A stretch of 55,434 nucleotides of DNA from Chara braunii (taxonomy: Eukaryota > Streptophyta > Charophyceae > Charales > Characeae). The notes beneath the pieces were generated by a model, which was not told the DNA's origin, made no database searches, and saw only the letters and a list, made by a program, of their open reading frames with translations. The stretch spans positions 1,263,963 through 1,319,396 of the forward strand of contig BFEA01000034.1 in the NCBI GenBank assembly GCA_003427395.1, given 5' to 3'. This document shows, one piece after another, positions 1-11,138 of the stretch (its first letter is position 1; each line of letters starts with the position of its first letter). Made by a program: the position numbers and the translations under genes.

Positions 1-87
<87 letters not shown>
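1..87. repeat. (GA)n microsatellite
   Basis: The window opens inside an uninterrupted GA dinucleotide run that ends at position 87, so its true length is unknown. Similar long GA runs recur at 3045, 15571, 33738, 33879, 40419 and 40711. Confidence 0.98.
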
Positions 88-89
<2 letters not shown>

Positions 90-154
90 GCCTCCACCAT
101 GAATGCATCACCGGTCATAATGTTTTTGCAAGCGAAGCTGCAACAGGTCATCTA

Positions 155-261
155 GTTTTCTATTATATTGTCCATCTATACTTTTTCGTTATGGATGATT
201 TGTTATGATTTGTGGAGGAAATGAGAGAGAGAATTTGGGGTGCTTTAACAACACACATTCC
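155..261 (+). repeat. Direct repeat, left copy
   Basis: About 107 bp that recurs at 1096-1202 in the same orientation with roughly 90 percent identity by eye. Both copies contain the stretch from CTATACTTTTTCGTTATGGA to the run of ACAACACACA. The spacing is about 940 bp. It may be a terminal repeat of a small element or a segmental duplication. Confidence 0.8.
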
Positions 262-1095
262 GGTCTTGCTAGCTCTGTCTTGGGAGATTTGATCGGTTAG
301 GATCAGGCTGGCACTAGTGAGCTACACTTTCTCTGTGGATGGATGTGTTTTGTTGGTTTGTTTTTTCATACATGGCCTAATTCTTTGCCCTGCTTTGTAT
401 CATGGGCTGTCTTGTTGATGAAGTAATGTCTGTTGGCGGCCAGTTTGGGGTTTTGCCACAATATCTCTGCGAGGAGGCCCAGAGAGTGTTTGCTGTGGGT
501 GTCATTCCTGCGGGCTGCTCTTTCGGAGCACATGGAAGAACGGGGTGCCTTCCAGGGTGTTTTAAGAAGTAGCGCTCCTGGTGTTGCATGGAGATCTTGT
601 GGGATTTGGCGTAGTTCTCACAGTGGCCTCGCTGTAGCACTAGGGCATCATCCAATTCTGCAGTTTGCGCGGCAGGGGGAGGTTCATGGCACTCTTGGTG
701 TTGCTTCCAGATCCTGGAGTGTTTGTCCTATTTGTGGTGGTGTTGTAGGCCATCTCAGAGGGCTCTTCATTTTTTTTAGACCATTGGCATGTGTGTTCAG
801 TGCTTTTTTGTTATTGGAGACTTTTGTGTTATGCTGTTGGGTTTGTTTAACCAAGTTTGTGGTTTTGTGGGCTGATGCGGAGGACTCTCCAAATTTTTTC
901 GGACCTATGGTGGATGGGGTCGGTGCTTTCTTGTTGGTGGAGTCCTCTGCCTTAGCTAAATTGCCTTTTGCCCTCCATATGGATTATGAAATAAATATAT
1001 CATGTATGTATATATCGTCTATGTGCAAGTGTGCCGCTTCGGCGGCAGACGGGTGTATGGGCACTTGGCGATGAACCACACAAATGTGGCCAACC
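262..1095. other. Sequence between direct repeats, no gene recognised
   Basis: This spacer holds an open frame of 213 codons on the plus strand (433-1074) and a 92-codon frame on the minus strand (377-655). Neither shows a family motif I recognise. The plus-strand frame is rich in Cys, Phe and Leu in its second half and reads like translated non-coding DNA. The minus-strand frame is polar and could be a remnant of a transposon protein, but I see no zinc knuckle or catalytic motif. Confidence 0.5.
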
Positions 1096-1202
1096 TTGCA
1101 TTTTCTATTGTATTGTTGATCTATACTTTTTCGTTATGGATGGTTTGTTACGATTTGCGGAGGAAATGAGAGAGAATTTGGGGTGCTTTAACAACACACA
1201 TA
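1096..1202 (+). repeat. Direct repeat, right copy
   Basis: Second copy of the 155-261 repeat, diverged by scattered substitutions and a 2-bp shorter GA run. It leads directly into the CAGA-rich tract downstream. Confidence 0.8.
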
Positions 1203-1275
1203 GACACAGAGGCAGAACAGTCGAACTGACACGCAGGCATCAAACATATTATCCGAGTGACGGACGGATTGGCAA

Positions 1276-1394
1276 GCAGACAGACAGACAGAAAGAGAGA
1301 CGGACACACGGGCAGACAGACAGACAGACAGACAGACAAACATACAGACACAGGCAGGCAGACTGTCTGGCAAACAGGCAGACAGGCAGAGATT

Positions 1395-1428
<34 letters not shown>

Positions 1429-1432
1429 TGTA
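1276..1432. repeat. (CAGA)n tetranucleotide tract
   Basis: Long runs of the tetranucleotide CAGA with interruptions. In frame it would encode runs of Asp-Arg-Gln-Thr, so open frames across it are artefacts of the repeat. A CTGT/CCCT-rich tract of opposite strand composition lies at about 2200-2250. Confidence 0.95.
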
Positions 1433-3040
1433 CACTTTCAAGGGGAGAGATAGACAAGGGGGGAGACACAAACAGACGGGCACAAACAAAAATGAACAGA
1501 GAGATAATGTGGGGGGTTTTACAGGTGCTGCCGATTTATACACGGTATGTAGGTATGCCATGCAGCAAGTTGCTCCTCTGTGAGTCAGTTACTAGCATGT
1601 GCGAATGAGTCGGATGTAGAATTGTGGATTCTTGTAAGCAGGCTAGAGTGTATGTTGCAAGAAGAGAGTTGGGACTTGCAGGCTTGCAGCTGAATAGATG
1701 CATCTCCATGTTGTTTGGACTCTATTTGGACTTGCGACGTCATGCTGTTTAGATGTATGTTGCAGGTCCATGCTGGACTTGCGGCTGCCACCAGATGCAG
1801 AAACATCTGATGTGGGGTTAATGATTCCTGTACATGTTCTTCCATTGAGTTTGCCAACATAATTCTGTGAAGGCCGCTTGCAGGCTGGGTTTGCATGTTG
1901 TGCCCATGTGGAGCATGTAGTTTGGTGTCACCTTTGAAGTGATGATTGATGAAATGTGGAATCGTTTCTTTGCTGCTATTTTGCTTCCAGAGAGGTCACC
2001 AACCTGCGGGACGACGACAAACATCTAACAGTGAAGGTATGCCGCCTTACATTCACAACTGTTGAGGATGACTGGTGTGTAGCTGTTGATTAGCCATCAA
2101 TCACTGTAATACTGTAATTTCAGGGGACTTCTTTTCTTCTGTTTTCAACCAGAGGTGGTGGAAATCTCTTGCTGATGCTCTCTCTCCCTCGCTATGTCTT
2201 TGTCTGTCTGTCTGTTTGTCCTTCCCCCCCTTGTCTCCCTCCCTCTCTTTCAAACAGTTGTGCGCATATGGAAGGTTCCGCAGAATATTGAGAGCTATTG
2301 TCAGAGTTGAGTCGGTGTAATTCTCATGTTGATGTTCTTGATGAAGAGGGTCATGTATCTCTTAAAATGGCTCTCAACGTTTCATAAACCACCACCTGCT
2401 AAAGGTTTGCAGGGTCTTGATGAAAAACCCATTGGTACGGCGGAATCCCTTCCACGATTGTGAATGTGGTCGGTGATGTAGCTAGGCATGATTGATGAAT
2501 GGTGTTAAGGTTGATGCAGTACTTTGCCCAATCAACTCCAGCTCAACTGTTGTGCTTCTTATTTGTTGTTCTTCGGGAGCGCTGCTCTACCAGCTTTGGC
2601 ATCTTCCACATGACGTTGACGCCCTTGCTTGCTTCAATTTTAATCAGCTCCGTTTGTTAAATGTTTGCCAAGGGTATTCCCGATGTAATGACCAGCACCT
2701 TCTCACATCTTGTCCTTATCACTGTTGTGCTCGACCATCTTCGCTATTCGCTTCTTGCTTCAAAGGTAGCCTTGAAAGTTTCGCCAATTTTTTTTTGACT
2801 AAATAAAACAAAACCCACAAAACTAAAAGCTACTAGAATTTTTTCATTATAAAGTAAAATTTGTTTTGGTTTGAAGTCTTTTGATGTATTTAGCGGTATC
2901 CGCAAAGACAGTCAAAATCAAAGTTCACAACAAAAAGCTAGTAAACACCAGAAAAATGGGTATCAGCCCTCTTACAGCAACAAGCTCTCAACTTTGTGCT
3001 TTCCTGCTGATCTGTCTGCTTTCCCTACAGGGTGGGAAAG

Positions 3041-3044
<4 letters not shown>
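1433..3044. other. Unassigned intergenic DNA
   Basis: I see no recognisable gene, RNA or transposon domain here. The stretch has mixed composition, with a TCTG-rich microsatellite patch near 2200-2225 and an AT-rich patch near 2790-2880. Confidence 0.5.

Positions 3045-3076
<32 letters not shown>
3045..3076. repeat. (GA)n microsatellite
   Basis: Sixteen perfect GA dinucleotides. Confidence 0.97.
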
Positions 3077-3080
<4 letters not shown>

Positions 3081-4861
3081 AATTCCGGTTCAGCTGTGCG
3101 GGGGTCTCATTCTTGTTCTTCAAGCTCAGTCCGGCAGACTCGAGAGACGGTCTGAGAGGGATGAGAAGGAAAACGGCACGCTGACAGTCTATCCTTCAGT
3201 AATGGAGTAATCAATGCTGTTACTCCTGTTCAGGGGTCCCTTGGCCGAATGAAAGGAAGCATGAGCGTGTACTTACTGTAAATTATGACTTGCCGGGGGA
3301 ATTGGAACCGGACTGACGCTCCCCCAGAATGGATATGTATCCAGGAGCATAAGGCCCTGTTTAATTGGAAAGAAAAAAGAAAAGAAGTTATGGGGCTTTG
3401 ATATTTCTACATTCTCTTGTCGGAGCATGTTATGGAGGGGGATGGCCTTGCCGGAGTGATGTCCATTGGGTCCTCAGACAGGGCTAGAATGAACCAATAG
3501 CCCCTCAGAGAGCTATTTCATGCCTGAGTCAGAGGTCAGACATGCTGGAAAGCCAATGTCAATCCTATGGGGAAGGGTGTGAACAGAGCACAGCCGAAGA
3601 CTCAATCAATGTACAGATCCATGGAATAGATACATGATGCATCGAGGCGACAGTGCAGATTGAAAATTAACTTGCACACTAGCAGGAGGGACATTCATAG
3701 ACAAGGCCTAGGCTTCAACCGCGCACAGTCGAAAGGAAGCAAAAGAAGGAGAAGAATAAGAAAAAGAAGATGACAACGAAGAAGAAGAAGAAGAAGTGAG
3801 GAGGAAGAATACGAACTCAAAATATGGCAATCCCGATAAATAATCTCTCCTTTGAATAACCTCCAGTCTGGGAGAACACCCTTCCCAAAGAATCAAAACC
3901 AAACCTCTCTGTATCTCTATCAAGGAGGAGGAGGAGGAGGAGGAGGAGAAGGAGAAGAAGAAGATCTCAACTCGGTCTCTCTTTCTCTCTCCCTTGAACT
4001 AACTAGGGAAGGCGGCACCTTGAGCTGCTGATGTCACACAGGTAATCAGTCTCAGTCCAGCCCCCTTGGGGAGCTCCAGGTCTGGTGTCAGCAGGTAAGC
4101 ATCGTCCTCTGTTACTGCAGACCTCAAATTGCCCTGCACTCCAGCATTCAACTGCTTGGTCACCTCTCGAGCTACTCCAGCAGCCTATTGCCTACCAAGT
4201 TGAACTACTAAAATTCTGTGCGCTGTGGTCTCGCCCAGCTTGTCGGAATGGTGCTGGACCGGCTACCCACCTGCCACCTGCGGAACTGTCCAGATCTACT
4301 AGCAATCTATGGTTCAGAATGGAGGCTGACAGAGTGCCTCTTGGTCTGGGTCTGGAATGCTGGTCCAGACTACACACTGACTCAGCAGTGTGCCCTGGAC
4401 GAGGTCCAAAACCTGCAGGTGTACACCAACAGTCCTGTCTGCCAAGCATCACCATGAAGGGAACACACGGCTAAACTAGCTGTAGTCGTAATGTGGATGA
4501 AATCCTTCACCACTACTACCCCAATGAACGGACGAATATGACCTCTGATGAACAGACACATCAGGACAAAATGGGTGCCTGTTATATGGGCAAAGTATAA
4601 AAACACAACCTCTAGACCAAGGTCCCCTTCCTCGTCAATCCACCCCCATCGTCATCCCTCACTGACTCCTCTCATTATCCAACACAAGTCAGACCCGCTG
4701 GGGAGAGGCGGGGATGAGATAATCCGACAAAGGCGGGCAATGTCATGCAGGGAGGGCGGCCGTGGGCAGGCGGAACAGTGGACAGGGTTGAAAGCAAACC
4801 AAGGGTCTATCTCAAGTATTCATCACACAGCCAGATAAAAAAAAAGAAGAAAGAAAAGACC
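3077..4861. other. Unassigned DNA with purine-rich tracts
   Basis: No gene recognised. Purine tracts lie at about 3769-3796 (GAA type) and 3924-3962 (GGA then GAA type). Open frames at 4085-4474 on the plus strand and 4192-4455 on the minus strand overlap each other and show no known motif. Confidence 0.5.
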
Positions 4862-5620
4862 AAAAAATGCGAAACATTATGGTGGTGTATCTTCCACTTG
4901 CACATTTGGTGAGTAGTGGAGCCAGGCCTCAGGCCGTTGTGAAGGAACACGTCCCCGTCGCTCCTCCACTCCAGTAGGTTGACCCTGAGAGGAGGGGGCG
5001 GAAGCCACAGACGGCCAGATTGCGAAGCCGTGCTAGTGGGGAGCGTGTAGGATGGCAGGGAGGGCAGGCAGACAAAGGAAAGACCAAAAATATGGTGGTG
5101 TATCATCCCATGTTCCAGCGAAAGATTCATTCTCGAGGAAGGCGAAATTGAGGGACAGCGCTTCCTGGGCAAGGACGCGGACATCAAGGGCCCCTCATGG
5201 ACAAATGACAAAAAAAAACAGCAGTGTATATATACTTCCAATGTTCTAGTAGAAGATTCATTCTGATTTTGCATCTTTGGAGAGTAGTGGAGCGAGGCCC
5301 ACAGTAGTGACAGTACCATTCAATTTTTTTTTGTCTTTTGTTCGTGTCGGGATGAGTTAGAGTGAGGACCTCGTTGCACTACTCTCGACACCCTGAATTT
5401 ACCCATGTTGTACCAAAAGATTCATTCTCAAACATGAGTAGATTCAGGGCGTAGCTCCACGTATTCTTTCTTGTCTTTTGTGCATGTTGAGAGCCCTGGA
5501 GTGAGGCTCGGGTCCCGCTACCCAAGAAGTGTTCAAAATGGGAACAAATTCTCCTCTAGAACATGGACAGATACACCGCCATATGTTCCGCAAAAACGCC
5601 AGAGTAGAAATCAGCAAAAG
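4862..5620. mobile_element. Cluster of degraded short hairpin-bearing elements (MITE-like)
   Basis: At least four partial copies of the element seen intact at 7426-7545 lie here: about 4862-4930, 5076-5140, 5202-5300 and 5366-5440 on the plus strand. A further copy on the minus strand spans roughly 5474-5620. Shared words are GGTGGTGTATCTTCCA, AGATTCATTCTC, GAGAGTAGTGGAGCGAGGCC and, in reverse, TTGTCTTTTGTGCATG. The 5202-5300 copy keeps the core hairpin and the right terminal repeat, and the 5366-5440 copy keeps the left terminal repeat. Copies differ by deletions and substitutions, so the family is old or several insertions are nested. Confidence 0.75.
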
Positions 5621-6250
5621 AAACGGCGCCGTGTGTGGTTCGAACGGGCGCCACAGAATCACGGGAAAAAAAACTTGCGCCGCCATGCAAGATACTTCCC
5701 GAAGAGGACAAAAAAGAACCGAATCTACTGAAAATAGAATCACGAAAGTGCAGTGTTGCTGATACCGATACGGCAAAAGGAAAGAAAATGGGAGGTAGGG
5801 CTATCACTGGTGGGGGGGAATCGGCAAGGGGGGGTGACCCTGCAGGGGTGGACCTCCTTTTGGGCAGATCCATGTAACAGACGTGCAGCAGATGCGGGGG
5901 AGATTCTGAAAATGCAACTGACCGATCACAAGCCATGCTTACCATCACGACTGGCCCCCCCAAAACGGCCCAGATTGATGCATTCATTCGTTTTGACCCA
6001 ACCAAGGAAGCGGGTTTGCAATGGCTCACACACAGCCAACTGCTTGACCTTCCAACAGCCAGGATCAGGTCAAACGAAACCTGGACGTAAACAACGCGCA
6101 GAAGAGCCTCTGCGCCCTTCTTCGAAACGGTCTATTGGCGGGAACGAAGGGTTGGAACTGGGAGCAGCAACAGTGGGAACGGCTCTAACAATTTTCTATC
6201 ACAGATAAGTCTGAATGGATCCATTGAACGCAGTATACGGTAAAGACAAG
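5621..6250. other. Unassigned DNA upstream of the LINE fragment
   Basis: Open frames at 5753-6208 (151 codons) and on the minus strand at 5556-6029 overlap each other. The plus-strand frame is basic and Pro-rich near its end and stops just before the LINE endonuclease reading begins, so it could be 5' sequence of the same LINE. I see no motif to confirm this. Confidence 0.3.
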
Positions 6251-6905
6251 ATCTGGAATCAATGCCAAAGGGCAGCGGACCTGGACCTACGGTCCCTCAA
6301 CGTGAACGGATTAGCCACAGTAAAATACGAGAAACAGCAAGCAATTTGGGACCTGACTAGGGGAGTGGGGGGTAGGAATTGGCCGGACGTCATTTGTGTT
6401 CAGGAGACCCACCTAATGGACTCCCTAGAACACAACAGAATACACAAGTTGGTCTGGCCGTACAGAGCTTTTAGAGCACATGCCCCAAAGCCGGGTAGCG
6501 CGGGGGTCGCCATTTGGCTCCCTCCGGAGTCTCGGGCAGACCCCATCCACTGGGCTGCAGACGAAGTAGCAGGAAGATGGGTCTCAATCCTTGCTAAACT
6601 AGAGCAAGATGTGGTGTGCATCATCTGTATATACGCCCCTAATGGGGTGGGGGAAAGGAAGGCCTTTTTCGAGACACTTAAATCGCAGATCCCGACCGGA
6701 GTCCCGGTCAGCCCCGGACCGATGGATGGACCGATGGTGAACACCCTCCCCCGCCCCTCCCTATATCGAGGAAGATGAGAGGATGATCCAAGACCTATGC
6801 CTATCAATGAAACTTTTCGACACCTTCCGGAAACTCCATCCTGACACGAAATATTACTCCTGTCTCTGGAAGGAAGGAACAGTGTGGGGGGGAAGAACTC
6901 AGGTC
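6251..6905 (+). pseudogene. LINE ORF2 endonuclease fragment (truncated)
   Basis: The translation matches the apurinic-endonuclease-like domain at the start of LINE ORF2 proteins, which nicks target DNA to prime reverse transcription. Blocks appear in the expected order: SLNVNGL (residues 29-35 of the 6215 frame), VICVQETHL with its catalytic Glu, AGVAIWLP, and a strand ending IYAPNG. The frame breaks between about 6690 and 6780. Typical endonuclease sequence then resumes in another frame up to GGRTQ near 6900, where the family pattern stops. No LINE reverse transcriptase follows; gypsy gag starts within about 80 bp. This is a dead fragment, probably cut off by rearrangement. The family assignment is fairly secure; the clade is not determined. 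Confidence 0.75.
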
Positions 6906-7425
6906 ATACTCCAATCTAGATTAGGTAGTTTAAGTGTTGATGGTGAGCTCTACGTGGTGAGGAGGTGGAGGCTACATACCTGTGCCTTCAGTAACCATGG
7001 ACGACTACCCAATGTTCGCTATGTTGACCCTGTCCGTGCTATGGGGTCCACTCCTCCGATTCCCCTTTCCTTTAGGATTCCACCGCGCATGTGGCATGAG
7101 TGTGACCATGAGGTCTGGTGGGACCGCACAACCATATACAGCTGACCCACAAGCAGAAATTGACAGGAAGTCGGCTAAGAAAAAAAAGAGGAGGGTAAGA
7201 AGAGAAAGGAGGAAAAAAAATAAAAGAAATTGGAGAAGGAGAAAGAAAACATGGAGAAAGAGATGAAGAAGAGAGAAAAAGAATTGAAGAACGAGCTAGA
7301 AGTTGAACAAGAAGAGGAAGAAGGAGGAGGAGGATTGGTGAGGAGACGAGCCCAACCAGGAGGAGAGGAGGTGGCGGAGAGTAGCGATGTTGCGCAGTTG
7401 AGACTCTAGCAAGTTGAGGACTTGG

Positions 7426-7545
7426 GGCCTCGCTGCACTACTCTCGAAATGCACAAAAGACAAAATTCATGGTGGTGTATCTTTCCATCTTCTAGCAGAA
7501 GATTCACTCTCGTTTGGACTATTTCGAGAGTAGTGCAGCGAGGCC
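7426..7545. mobile_element. Intact MITE with 24-bp perfect terminal inverted repeats
   Basis: A 120-bp insertion in the gag region. The left terminal repeat (7426-7449) begins GGCCTCGCTGCACTACTCTC, and the right (7522-7545) is its exact reverse complement over 24 bp. The 5-bp sequence CTTGG lies on both sides (7421-7425 and 7546-7550), as expected for a target site duplication. The interior holds the family core, in which ATCTTTCC/ATCTTCC type sequence can pair with GGAAGAT or GCAGAAGAT to make a short hairpin. It encodes no protein and would depend on a transposase elsewhere. I did not assign a superfamily. Confidence 0.9.
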
Positions 7546-8211
7546 CTTGGACTCGGTGGAGAAATTTGGGTACCGGACAGAGCTTCCGGAAGAAACTGAT
7601 GAAGTGAAGGATCGTTTTGTAGCGAAATTGGCAGCAACAAAGAATCAAGAGGAAAGGAAGTTGCTGATTGAGGAGAAAAAGGGCGAACGGAATCAAAAGT
7701 TGCTGGCTGCAAGGAGGAAAGAATTCGAGGAGAAGAAAAAATTGAAGGAGGAAGGGGAGAGACTTCAGACGTTGCTGAAAGAGCAGAAAGGGGGTAATCA
7801 AGTAGAAACCGAGGAACATTGGAACCTTCTGATCGACACTTTGTTGCACACCACCCAGGAGCTCTCTGCACTTCGACAAACCATTGGAAAGGTAGAACAA
7901 CACCAGGAGTTAAAGGGCATCTGGAATAACTACCTTAGTGCGTCATCCAGCCAAGTGGACCATAGGGTCCTACGATATGCACACCAATTAAAGGATATAT
8001 CTTCACTCAGAAACTGACTAACACCATCACTACAGTTAAGATAGGTGGCGGTGGTGGCGGCGGAGGTGGAGATGGTGGGGATGATGGGGATGGCGACAAG
8101 AAAGGAAAGGGTCCCGAAAAGGATTATGGAAGGAAGGAGATAAGTATGAGGGACGAGAACGAAGGGGACGAGAACGAAGGGAGAATATGAAGGTCAAACT
8201 CTCTTGGACAT

Positions 8212-8722
8212 ACACTGGAAAGGAGGAGAGCATTTTTCATTGGGAGGCGGCGATGGACACGTACCTATACGCGTTGTTGATTCTGTATTGGGATCTTGTA
8301 CTTATGGCGAGTCATGTGTAGGGGGAGATGCAGCAAGCTTCGCAATTTCGTTGGTGAAGGAGGCAGGTTGTACCTCGATGGTGAAATACTCACAACGCAC
8401 TAAGATAGAGGGTTTTTCCAGAGCCTTGAAAAACCGGTTCGAAGATAAGAACTTAGCCCGCCATACACTGGAAAGAAGGAGGAGAGCATTTTTCATTGGG
8501 AGGCGGCGATGGACACGTACCTATACGCGTTGTTGATTCTGTATTGGGATCTTGTACTTATGGCGAGTTCATGTCTAGGGGGAGATGCAGCAAGCTTCGC
8601 AATTTCGTTGGTGAAGGAGGCAGGTTGTACCTCGATGGTGAAATACTCACAACGCTCTAAGATAGAGGGCTTTTCCAGAGCCTTGAAAAACCGGTTCGAA
8701 GATAAGAACTTAGCCCGCCATA
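8212..8722 (+). repeat. Tandem duplication of about 255 bp inside gag
   Basis: Unit 1 (8212-8464) and unit 2 (8465-8722) both start ACACTGGAAAG and run through GCCCGCCATAC. They differ by a few substitutions and small indels (for example, 3 bp after the start of unit 2). The second unit leads into the rest of gag, so the first is the extra copy. Confidence 0.93.
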
Positions 8723-9456
8723 CCGAGTCCCTCATCCCCAACATTAGTGATCGCAAGTGGAAAAGTGTGTTGGCACTTAAGACCACTATGGACGAGCTGC
8801 TGCAATGTCCGGAACACGGACCAACCCACACTCAGATCGTGAAGAATTTCGCTAGAGCGGTTCCTGAACCCCTTAAGACTCAGTTATATCCCCGTACTAA
8901 AGAAGGGGGGATGACTTACAAAAAGTTTAGCAAGGCCGCTGTAGACCATGTCGGCTTCCTGCAAGAGGCTAACTATTGCCACTACAAAAGGGATCTGCAA
9001 GTCGGTAAGAGGTGGAAGAATCGAACCATATCTGATAGTATGGAGGGGGAGGATAATTTGCTGGTCACCTTCGAGGAAGGAGGTGTAGAGTCGTTACCAT
9101 ACGACCAAATAGATTATGGTATAGAAGAAGTGAATAACAACCAAGTAGCCCGGGGAGGGGACTATGCGCCAGTTGCAGCCCGTGGGGGAGGGTTAAAGGT
9201 AGAGGCCGAGGTCGAGGACGAGGACCCGCTGCCCAGAGGGGTGGCGGCGAAGGTATCTACTACGTGGGAGGTAGGGGTTATGGTCCTCGCAAGGTGGTAG
9301 AGGTAGAGGTAGGACTTGGCAGTCGTACCCAGAGCATCTGGGAATAGCTGAAGGCAAACCTTGGGTGGAGATGGGAATGGACAAAAAGGTATGGGATGAT
9401 CGTTGCAAGGCCAGACAATGTTTCAAGCGGGGTGACCCTGACCACATTGTTCCTTT

Positions 9457-10316
9457 TTGTCCCGAACATCGTTAGTAGATTCGATACCCAAAAGGAAACA
9501 ACCAGCAGAGGTTGTAGTCGCCTCTACGGGGACTTCGGATTTGGAAAGAGAGAGAGAAGTTCGCGCTGAGAAAGCACCCTTCTGTTCGAAGATCCCGATG
9601 GCAGAGACCGTTTTAGGCCCCCACCTAGCTAGTTGTCCAGAGGTTGCTTGTGCTAGGACCTCTCTAGGTGGTTCCCTCGCAATCGTTGGTGATGAACTCC
9701 CGATGGCAGAAACTGTTGTAGGCCCCCACCTAGCTAGCTGTCCAGAGGTTGTTTGTGCTAGGACCTCTTTAGGTGGTTCCCTCGCAACCGTTGGTGATGA
9801 ACTGATCGCTTGGGCCGAAATGAAGAAGAAGTCGAAGGGGCAGCTAATAATAGCAGATGTAGAAGTGCAAAGAGAAAGGATAGGCGTGTTAGTAGACAGT
9901 GGGTCGATGCGCAATTATATTAGTAGAAGAGGGTTGCGGAAGATGCATCTAGGAATGAAGGTGAAAAAGCTCGATGAGCCGGTGATTAGTAAATTGGACA
10001 ATAGTAGAGGGATGATAGTATGCGAGTATGTTAAAGAGGTCAAGGCAGGGGGCAAAGTAGAGAAGGTTCTGCACTCCCTGACAAGTGGAGTATAACCTTC
10101 CTTTTGACATGATAGTAGGAACAGATTGGGGCAATGCCCTGTATGCTGACATTAAGATGGGCGAGCACGAGTGCTGGCTGCCTAATCCCACAGGTGGGAA
10201 AAAGAAGCTGCGTTTGTTTCACGCATCCAGCGTAGAAAGTAGTTTGTCCCTTTCTTGTATGAGTGCGCCCGCGGACACGTGGTCAAGACTGACCTCGCCG
10301 AACAAGTGCTTGTTTC
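9457..10316 (+). pseudogene. Aspartic protease region of element A
   Basis: The frame 9457-10095 carries a retropepsin-like sequence after a linker. The active-site triplet is present as VDSGS (catalytic Asp codon at 9895-9897), followed by the usual N[YF]ISR-type segment. The flap and second half continue in another frame from about 10085 to 10316 (NLPFDMIVG and similar), so there is a frameshift near 10090. The linker contains two tandem 35-residue copies (9594-9803). In family members this enzyme cuts the Gag-Pol polyprotein. Confidence 0.8.
9594..9803 (+). repeat. In-frame 105-bp tandem duplication
   Basis: Two consecutive copies, each starting CCCGATGGCAGA (9594 and 9699), give 35 repeated residues in frame. 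They differ at about seven positions, so the duplication is not brand new, and the reading frame has been kept. Confidence 0.93.
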
Positions 10317-11138
10317 CTATGTGAGTCCAGTTAATGAAGGAAAAAGGGAAGAAGTGCCCTTACCGCCCAAAGTGAAAAGTTTGTTAGACGAGTTTGCTGA
10401 TGTGGGAGATGCCCCAAGTGGAGTTGTGGAAAGGGAGACCAAGCACCAGATAGACATAGAACCCGGTAGCCAGATTCCCAAGGGCCCCATCGATCGTATG
10501 TCTCTCAAGGAGCTCGATGAATTAAGTAGATAGTTGGATGAGTTGATAGAGAAAGATGGATTAAGCCATATGGTGCACCGGTCTTGCTCGTGCCAAAGAA
10601 AAAAGACGATCTGCGTATGTGTATAGACTCAGGGACTAAATGCGATTACCATTAAGAATGCAAAGCCATTACCGCGGATAGACGACCTTCTAGATAGAGT
10701 GGAGGGTTGCAATTTTTTCTCGAAGATAGACTTGAAGTCAAGTTACCATCAGATCTAGGTGTTGCCCGAGGATCAACACAAGACAACCTTTATAACTCGA
10801 TATGGCCACTATGAGTTTGTGGTCATGCTGTTTGGGTTGACTAAAGCTCCTGCTACCTTCCAGCGATGCATGAATGAAATCTTCCGCGATTGGTTATAGA
10901 AATTTGTTGTTGTATATTTGGATGACATTCTGATCTTTAGCAAGTCGTTAGAGGAACACCAACAACACTTACGTTTAGTGTTAAGTAAGTTGCGGGACAC
11001 ACAATTTAAGTTGAACCTAAAGAAGTGTGAATGGGCCAGGCATCAGGTTTTGTACTTGGGACATGTGTTAGGTGGAAATGGAATTAAGACGGAAGTCGCC
11101 AAGATGGCAGCATTAGAGATTGGCCGACACCGCGCCCT
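10317..11138 (+). pseudogene. Reverse transcriptase of element A (stops and frameshifts)
   Basis: Typical Ty3/gypsy reverse transcriptase blocks occur in order. The connection region (KHQIDIEPGS) is followed by an APVLLVPKK-type block after a frameshift, [19 protein letters not shown], and the catalytic YLDD box at about 10913-10924 in VVVYLDDILIFS. The primer-binding thumb (LYLGHVL) lies near 11052. In-frame stops lie near 10532, 10757 and 10897, and frame breaks occur near 10555, 10640 and 11120. The enzyme copies element RNA into DNA; this copy is dead. Confidence 0.9.

Larger units (their letters stand above)
6982..9470 (+). pseudogene. gag of element A (broken)
   Basis: Gag-type coding sequence spread over several frames. 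The N-terminal piece (6982-7266) ends in a very basic stretch with a KKKKRRV motif. It is followed by Glu/Lys-rich coiled-coil-like sequence up to the MITE at 7426 and on to 8017. A Gly-rich run at about 8041-8090 and a duplicated block at 8212-8722 come next. The frame 8509-9300 has helical capsid-like sequence with a basic, Gly-rich tail. A retroviral zinc knuckle lies at 9419-9460 with the CX2CX4HX4C spacing, but the second Cys is replaced by Arg (CFKRGDPDHIVPFC). Gag normally packages element RNA into particles; this copy is not functional. Confidence 0.8.

Noticed and set aside
433-1074. 213-codon plus-strand frame as a host gene
   Set aside because: No motif or domain, and it lies between repeated sequences; length alone is not convincing.
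1031-1453. 140-codon frame across the CAGA tract
   Set aside because: The protein is mostly Asp-Arg-Gln-Thr repeats generated by the tetranucleotide; no other evidence of coding.
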